Program-made: the position numbers and the translations under genes
Notes under the pieces: generated by a model
Told to the model about the DNA's origin: nothing
Database searches by the model: none
The model's input: only the letters and a program-made list of their open reading frames with translations
DNA from: Luteipulveratus flavus
GTDB taxonomy: Bacteria; Actinomycetota; Actinomycetes; Actinomycetales; Dermatophilaceae
Direction of reading: 5' to 3'
DNA length: 47,319 nt
NCBI RefSeq assembly: GCF_029439465.1
Contig: NZ_JAROAV010000015.1
Coordinates: 1-47,319 of the forward strand
Shown here: positions 41,040 to 47,319 of the stretch, one piece after another
Layout of the letters: each line of letters starts with the position of its first letter
Numbering within the stretch: the stretch's first letter is position 1

Positions 41040-41723
41040 CTACGGCTGGCGCCGCTCGATCCGCCAGGCCGCGTCGGCGTCCAAGGCGCCCGGCGCCGTA
41101 CGGACGTAGACCAGCCGGTCGTGCAGCCGGTTGCGCCGGCCGCCCCACAGCTCGACCTCGTCGCAGACGATCCGGTACCCACCCCAGAACGGCGGTACGG
41201 GCACGTCGTCGAGCCGCCCACGGTCGGGCCAGCGCGTCGCGTACGTCTCGTACGCCGCCTCGAGCTCGGCGCGCGACTCCACCGGCTGGGACTGCAGCGA
41301 GGTCCAGGCGCTGATCCGTGAACCCCACGGCCGGGACGAGAAGTAGGCGAGGACGACGTCGGGCGGGAGCGCCTCCGCGTGCCCCACGAACCGGATGGCG
41401 CGGTACATCGCGGGCCAGGTGAGCGACGCGGCGACCGCAGGGTTGGCGTGCAGGTCCCGCCCCTTGCGGGACTCCAGGTTGGTGTAGAACCCGGGGCCGT
41501 CCACGTCCAGGTACCGCATCAGGACGGTGCGGACGTGCGGCTGGCCGGTCTCGTCGATGGTGGCGACCGACAGCGCCTCCGGCTCGGAGACGTCGCCGTG
41601 CTCGGCCTCCCGCTCCCGGGCGTCGGCCAGCCAGCCCGTGATGGCGCTCCACGGCGCGGCGGGCAGGGCGTCGGCGTCGATGCCGTCACCGTCGTAGTCG
41701 ATGCGGGGACTCAGGTCGGCCAT
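41040..41723 (-). CDS. pdxH: Pyridoxamine 5'-phosphate oxidase
   Basis: 227 aa, matching PdxH length. It oxidises pyridoxine or pyridoxamine 5'-phosphate to pyridoxal 5'-phosphate with FMN and O2. Conserved parts: PEALSVATIDETGQPHVRTVLMRYLD, GFYTNLESRKGRDL, the YRAIRFVGHAE strand, SSRPWGSRISAWTSLQSQPV and the C-terminal WGGYRIVCDEVELWGGRRNRLHDRL with final IERRQP. Its product is the cofactor of SerC encoded 1 kb away. It converges on the structured RNA, with the RNA's three-way junction about 100 bp beyond its stop codon. Confidence 0.95.
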   Translation of the reverse strand: MADLSPRIDYDGDGIDADALPAAPWSAITGWLADAREREAEHGDVSEPEALSVATIDETGQPHVRTVLMRYLDVDGPGFYTNLESRKGRDLHANPAVAASLTWPAMYRAIRFVGHAEALPPDVVLAYFSSRPWGSRISAWTSLQSQPVESRAELEAAYETYATRWPDRGRLDDVPVPPFWGGYRIVCDEVELWGGRRNRLHDRLVYVRTAPGALDADAAWRIERRQP

Positions 41724-41808
41724 GGGTCGAGCCTGCCACCGTCGCTCGGAGCACCGACGCGCGGTCACCCGAGAACGAGGCGAATCGCAAGAACTCTCGG
41801 CTGGCCAG

Positions 41809-41826
41809 TCTATAGATTGCTAGCAT
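41809..41826 (+). promoter_or_regulatory. Promoter/operator of the RHH-VOC operon
   Basis: Two short palindromes, TCTATAGA (41809-41816) and GCTAGC (41819-41824), are centred nine bases apart and overlap the -10 box TAGCAT (41821-41826), which ends six bases before ATG 41833. Tandem half-sites about one helical turn apart fit a ribbon-helix-helix repressor. Confidence 0.55.
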
Positions 41827-41832
41827 TCGCAG

Positions 41833-41987
41833 ATGGAGCGAACCGGCGACGCGAAAGCGCAGTTCAACGTGTACCTCCCCCGACCCCTCATCACCCGCAT
41901 CAAGCACCTGGCGGTGGACGAAGGCCGCAGCCTGTCGGCACTCGTCGAGCAGGCCCTGACCGAGTACGCCGACCACCAGGAGACGCG

Positions 41988-41991
<4 letters not shown>
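41833..41991 (+). CDS. Ribbon-helix-helix (CopG-type) regulator
   Basis: 52 aa. KAQFNVYLP would be the DNA-reading beta strand, [15 protein letters not shown] and [16 protein letters not shown] the two helices: a complete RHH fold with nothing else. It is likely leaderless (TAGCAT six bases upstream). Its stop overlaps the ATG of the VOC gene (ATGA), so it is made with that protein and probably represses its own operon. It is not a classic toxin-antitoxin pair, since the partner is a glyoxalase-fold protein. Confidence 0.8.
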
Positions 41992-43920
<1,929 letters not shown>

Positions 43921-43985
43921 GCCAGGCGGGGTTTCGGACGCCCGCCGGATGCGCCACAGTGGGGTACGACCCGGAGGAGGCAGCC

Positions 43986-44438
43986 GTGCCCGAACCCGCT
44001 CGTTCCCGCGACCGCCGCAAGCAGGACGCCCTGCACCGTTTCGAGCACGACGTGGACGCGTGGGTCGCGACCGCGGACTCGGCCGAGGCGACGCCGTACC
44101 TCGTGCCGTTGTCGTTCGACTGGGACGGCGCGACGTTCCTGCTGGCGACGCTCGCGACCAACCCGACCGGACGCAACCTGCACTCCACGGGTCAGGTGCG
44201 GCTCGCGTTCGGCGAGACCCGCGACGTGGTGCTGGTCGAGGGCACCGCGCAGACGCTGGCCCCGGACGACCTGTCCGACGCCGAGGGCGATGCGTTCGCC
44301 CGGCGGTCCGGCTTCGACCCGCGCCCGCTGAAGGGGTACACCTTCTACCGGGTGCGGCCGCGCTCGGTGCAGGCCTGGCGCGAGGTCGACGAGCTCGCCG
44401 ACCGGGAGCTGATGCGGGACGGCATCTGGGTCGTCTGA
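43986..44438 (+). CDS. PNPOx-family (FMN/F420-binding split-barrel) protein
   Basis: 150 aa with the split beta-barrel of the pyridoxamine-oxidase superfamily: PYLVPLSFDWDGATFLLATLATNPTGRNL and VRLAFGETRDVVLVEGTAQ, ending TFYRVRPRSVQAWREVDEL. Such proteins bind FMN, F420 or haem; reaction unknown. It is not a true PdxH, which lies at 41040-41723. GGAGGAGG five bases before the GTG fixes the start. Located between serC and pepN with no clear link. Confidence 0.8.
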   Translation: MPEPARSRDRRKQDALHRFEHDVDAWVATADSAEATPYLVPLSFDWDGATFLLATLATNPTGRNLHSTGQVRLAFGETRDVVLVEGTAQTLAPDDLSDAEGDAFARRSGFDPRPLKGYTFYRVRPRSVQAWREVDELADRELMRDGIWVV

Positions 44439-44486
44439 CCAGGTCAGATGCCCATGTCGACCGGCGTCCAGAACGCGTTCCGGGGC

Positions 44487-44512
44487 GCGTTCCGGTGATC
44501 ACCGGTGAACGC
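44487..44512. promoter_or_regulatory. Inverted repeat upstream of pepN
   Basis: CCGGTGATCACCGG (44492-44505) is a perfect 14-bp palindrome flanked by GCGTT and GAACGC, giving a 26-bp near-symmetric site about 50 bp before the pepN start. GCGTTCCGG also occurs in tandem just upstream. It looks like an operator. Confidence 0.5.
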
Positions 44513-44559
44513 GGGAGCGCTGTCAGAGAACCGTTCCGCGCCTGGTTCACTGGTCTGTC

Positions 44560-47166
44560 GTGACCGAGAACACCAACCTCACCCACGCCGAGTGCCAGGC
44601 CCGTGCGACCACCGTCGCCGTGCGCACCTACCGCGTGGAGCTCGACCTCGCAGGCGCACCCGATCCCAGCGTCCCGACCTTCCGCTCGCGCAGCACCATC
44701 ACGTTCACCGCCGAGAACGACGCGACCTGGGTCGACCTCATCGCCGAGCGCGTTGTCTCCGCGACGCTGAACGACGCGCCGCTGGACGTCTCCGCGTACG
44801 ACGGCGCCCGCCTCCCGGTCACCGGCCTCGCCGCCGAGAACGAACTCGTGGTCGAGGCCGACTGCGTCTACAGCCGCAGCGGTGAGGGGCTGCACCGGTT
44901 CACCGACCCGGTGGACGACCAGACCTACCTCTACACCCACTTCGAGCCGACCGACGCGCGGCGGCTCTTCGCGAACTTCGAGCAGCCCGACCTCAAGGCC
45001 CGCTTCACGTTCGTGGTCACCGCGCCGGCCGACTGGGAGATCCTGTCCGGTCAGCCGGAGGTGTCCCGGACGACCAGCGGCTCCACCGCGACGGTCACCT
45101 TTGCCGAGACGCCGCCCCTGTCGACGTACATCACGGCGATCGCGGCCGGCCCGTACTTCCGCGCCGAGGACACCTGGAGGACCACCCGCGCCGACGGCTC
45201 CACCCAGGAGATCGCGCTCGGGGCCTTCTGCCGTCGCTCGATGGCCGAGCACTTCCACGCGGAGGAGATCTTCACCGTCACCCAGCAGGGCCTGAGCTTC
45301 TTCGACCGAGAGTTCGGCTACCCGTACCCGTGGGGGAAGTACGACCAGATCTACGTGCCGGAGTACAACCTCGGCGCGATGGAGAACCCCGGTCTGGTCA
45401 CGTTCACCGAGACCTACCTGCACCGCGGCACCGCCACCCTGGACCAGCAGGAGCGCCGCTCCAACACCACGATGCACGAGATGGCCCACATGTGGTTCGG
45501 CGATCTGGTGACGCCGCGCTGGTGGGACGGGCTGTGGCTGAAGGAGTCCTTCGCCGACCTCATGGGCTACGACGTCAACGTCGCGGCCACCGAGTACAAG
45601 AACGCCTGGACGACGTTCGCCTGCGGCCGCAAGGCGTGGGCGTACCGCCAGGACCAGCTGCCCACGACCCACCCGGTCGTCGCCACCATCGACGACCTGG
45701 AGGCCGCCCGGCAGAACTTCGACGGCATCACCTACGCCAAGGGCGCGTCGGCGCTCAAGCAGCTGATGGCGTACGTCGGGCGCGAGGCGTTCTTCGCCGG
45801 CAGCCGCGAGTACTTCGCGACGCACGCGTACGGCAGCACCGAGCTCGACGACCTGCTGGTGTGCCTCGAGCGGGCCTCGGGCCGCGACCTCAAGGAGTGG
45901 TCGCAGGTCTGGCTGGAGACGGCCGGCATCTCCGAGCTGACGCCGGAGGTCGAGCACGACGGCGAGGGTCGGATCACCCGGCTGACGATCGTGCAGTCGG
46001 CCACCGACCCGCTGACCGGCGAGGACGTCGCGCGGCCGCACCGGCTGGTCGTCGGGCTGTACGAGCTGGTCGGCGACGAGCTGCGACCGGCCCGCTCGAT
46101 CGAGCTGGACGTCACCGACGGCCGCACCGAGGTCCCGGACGCCGTCGGCGTGCCGGGCGCCCTCGTGGTCGTCAACGACGAGGACCTGACGTACGCCAAG
46201 GTGCGGCTCGACGAGGTCTCCCTCGCGGTGGCCCGCGAGCACCTGTCCAGCCTGGAGTCGAACCTCACCCGCGCGCTGGTGTGGTCGTCGCTGTGGAACG
46301 CCACGCGGGACGCTCTGCTGCCCGCGTCGGCGTTCCTGGACATCGTCCACGCCCAGGCCGGCACCGAGCGGGACGCGGCGCTGCTCGCGATCGTCCTGGA
46401 GCAGGCGCGGGGCGCGATCGTGCGCTACCTCCCGGAGGGCGAGCGCGCCGCCGCCGGCGCACGCCTGGTCGACACCACGCGCGCGGGGCTGCGGGCCGCG
46501 GCGCCTGGTTCGGACGCCCAGCAGACCTGGGCCAAGTACCTGGCGCACGCGACCGGCCTGAGCGGTTCCGGCCTGGACGACGTCCGCGGGCTGCTGGACG
46601 GGTCCGCGGTGCCGGAGGGCCTCACCGTCGACGCCGACCTGCGGTGGGAGTGCTGGCAGGGCCTGGCCGCCCAGGACGCCGCCACCCTTGCCGAGCTGGA
46701 CGCCGCGCTCGCCGCGGACGACACGATGACCGGCCGGACCGCGTACCTGCTCGCCCGCGCCTCGCGCCCGGCCGCCGAGGCCAAGGACGAGGCCTGGGAA
46801 CGCGCGACCACGGACGGTCAGGTCACCAACGACCAGCTGCGCTCGCTGGTCCACGGGTTCAACCACCCGAGCGGCTCGCCCGACCCCTCGTACGCCGACC
46901 GCTACTTCGAGGCGCTCACCGAGTGGTGGCGTACGCACACCATGACGATGGCCGGCATCCTGGTCGCGGGGCTGTACCCCGGCGGTGCGCTCGCGGCGGG
47001 GCAGGAGCCGGAGCGGCACCCGGTCGTGCTGCAGGCGCAGGAGTGGCTGGACGGCCACGCGGACGCTCCGAAGGCCCTGCGGCGCATCGTCGTCGAGAGC
47101 CTGGACGACCACCTCCGGGCCCTGCGCGCCCAGCGCAAGGCCCCCGTCCAGCAACCCGCCGCCTGA
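44560..47166 (+). CDS. pepN: Aminopeptidase N (M1 family)
   Basis: 868 aa, full length. N-terminal beta domain to about residue 200, then the thermolysin-like domain with GAMEN (272-276), zinc motif HEMAH (306-310) and third ligand Glu329 in LKESFAD, Tyr further on in the GITYAKGASALKQLM block, and an ERAP1-like all-helical C-terminal domain. It removes N-terminal residues from peptides in the cytosol; no signal peptide is present. GTG start with no strong SD. The actinobacterial form of about 850 residues matches. Confidence 0.96.
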   Translation: MTENTNLTHAECQARATTVAVRTYRVELDLAGAPDPSVPTFRSRSTITFTAENDATWVDLIAERVVSATLNDAPLDVSAYDGARLPVTGLAAENELVVEADCVYSRSGEGLHRFTDPVDDQTYLYTHFEPTDARRLFANFEQPDLKARFTFVVTAPADWEILSGQPEVSRTTSGSTATVTFAETPPLSTYITAIAAGPYFRAEDTWRTTRADGSTQEIALGAFCRRSMAEHFHAEEIFTVTQQGLSFFDREFGYPYPWGKYDQIYVPEYNLGAMENPGLVTFTETYLHRGTATLDQQERRSNTTMHEMAHMWFGDLVTPRWWDGLWLKESFADLMGYDVNVAATEYKNAWTTFACGRKAWAYRQDQLPTTHPVVATIDDLEAARQNFDGITYAKGASALKQLMAYVGREAFFAGSREYFATHAYGSTELDDLLVCLERASGRDLKEWSQVWLETAGISELTPEVEHDGEGRITRLTIVQSATDPLTGEDVARPHRLVVGLYELVGDELRPARSIELDVTDGRTEVPDAVGVPGALVVVNDEDLTYAKVRLDEVSLAVAREHLSSLESNLTRALVWSSLWNATRDALLPASAFLDIVHAQAGTERDAALLAIVLEQARGAIVRYLPEGERAAAGARLVDTTRAGLRAAAPGSDAQQTWAKYLAHATGLSGSGLDDVRGLLDGSAVPEGLTVDADLRWECWQGLAAQDAATLAELDAALAADDTMTGRTAYLLARASRPAAEAKDEAWERATTDGQVTNDQLRSLVHGFNHPSGSPDPSYADRYFEALTEWWRTHTMTMAGILVAGLYPGGALAAGQEPERHPVVLQAQEWLDGHADAPKALRRIVVESLDDHLRALRAQRKAPVQQPAA

Positions 47167-47197
47167 CCCACCGCCGGCTCAGCCGGCACCACCCGCC

Positions 47198-47319
47198 GGT
47201 TCAGCCGGCGAGCCGCTAGGCGAGCCGTGTCGAAACCCGGTGAGACGCGGGGAGACTCTCCCTACGCCTCACCGGGTTTCGACACGGTCCTTCGCTAGCG
47301 CTCCGGACCGGCTCAACCA
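47198..47319. repeat. Palindromic interspersed repeat, right copy
   Basis: It starts GGTTCAGCCGG and runs to the last base (GGCTCAACCA), so it may continue beyond the window. Outer arms CGTGTCGAAACCCGGTGAG and CTCACCGGGTTTCGACACG are perfectly paired; the core is GGGGAGACTCTCCC. Same element as 12-134, but the inner arm bases differ on both sides together. Confidence 0.75.

Noticed and set aside
40826-41314. GTG-started plus ORF after the structured RNA
   Set aside because: It runs through the three-way junction and deep into pdxH on the other strand, lacks a ribosome site and has no domain.

Overview
The window is high-GC DNA (about 70% by eye), densely coding on both strands, with many GTG/TTG starts and many genes whose -10 box lies 6 to 8 bases before the start codon (leaderless mRNAs). 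These traits, a DtxR/IdeR-type iron repressor, a 6C RNA, a c-di-AMP riboswitch ahead of an NlpC/P60 wall hydrolase and a CIRCE-controlled Ruc/FmdB-type chaperone point to an actinobacterium. Micrococcales (Intrasporangiaceae or Dermacoccaceae-like) is my best guess; the family is not secure. Most of the window is ordinary chromosome. Two diverged copies of one palindromic repeat sit at its very ends.

Layout. 0.2-7.1 kb: penicillin-acylase-like enzyme, divergent CPA1 antiporter, CIRCE site plus Ruc-type zinc-ribbon chaperone, MTA phosphorylase, SAF-domain protein, mscL. 7.1-7.7 kb: terminator and two 56-bp palindromes. 7.7-13.6 kb: a 1414-aa DUF4011-type SF1 helicase with a C-terminal nuclease-like domain (resembling proposed anti-phage proteins), then a substrate-binding/VWA lipoprotein-like gene. 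13.7-18 kb: AI-2E family permease, TfoX-like protein, tRNA-Arg(CCT), M15 peptidase, HtrA-like protease. 18-19.2 kb: poorly organised stretch with what looks like a decayed MNT/HEPN toxin-antitoxin pair. 19.2-23.1 kb: lipase, RtcB RNA ligase, a PCD-like/VOC fusion, membrane protein. 23.2-26.3 kb: tightly overlapping operon of acyl-CoA dehydrogenase, PIG-L deacetylase/NodS-like methyltransferase fusion and GT2 glycosyltransferase. 26.4-29.3 kb: TetR regulator and divergent MMPL exporter.

29.4-36.8 kb: amidase, DEAD-box helicase with a short leader ORF, DUF6918-like protein, SDR, paired fluoride channels (crcB x2), and two overlapping CNNM/CorC transporters behind a leaderless leader ORF. 36.9-38.8 kb: NlpC/P60 hydrolase under a c-di-AMP riboswitch, then dtxR. 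38.9-41 kb: DUF3105 and Met/His-rich DUF305 genes, a 6C RNA, and a second, unassigned structured RNA with its own promoter, a 12-codon ORF, Shine-Dalgarno sequestration and a three-way junction. 41-47.2 kb: pdxH, a ribbon-helix-helix/VOC operon, serC, a PNPOx-family protein and pepN.

The best leads for something undescribed are the structured RNA at 40.7-40.9 kb, the acyl-CoA dehydrogenase/deacetylase-methyltransferase/glycosyltransferase operon, whose enzyme set parallels the NodC-NodB-NodS logic, and the orphan helicase-nuclease. All functional statements rest on reading motifs; no database search was possible.
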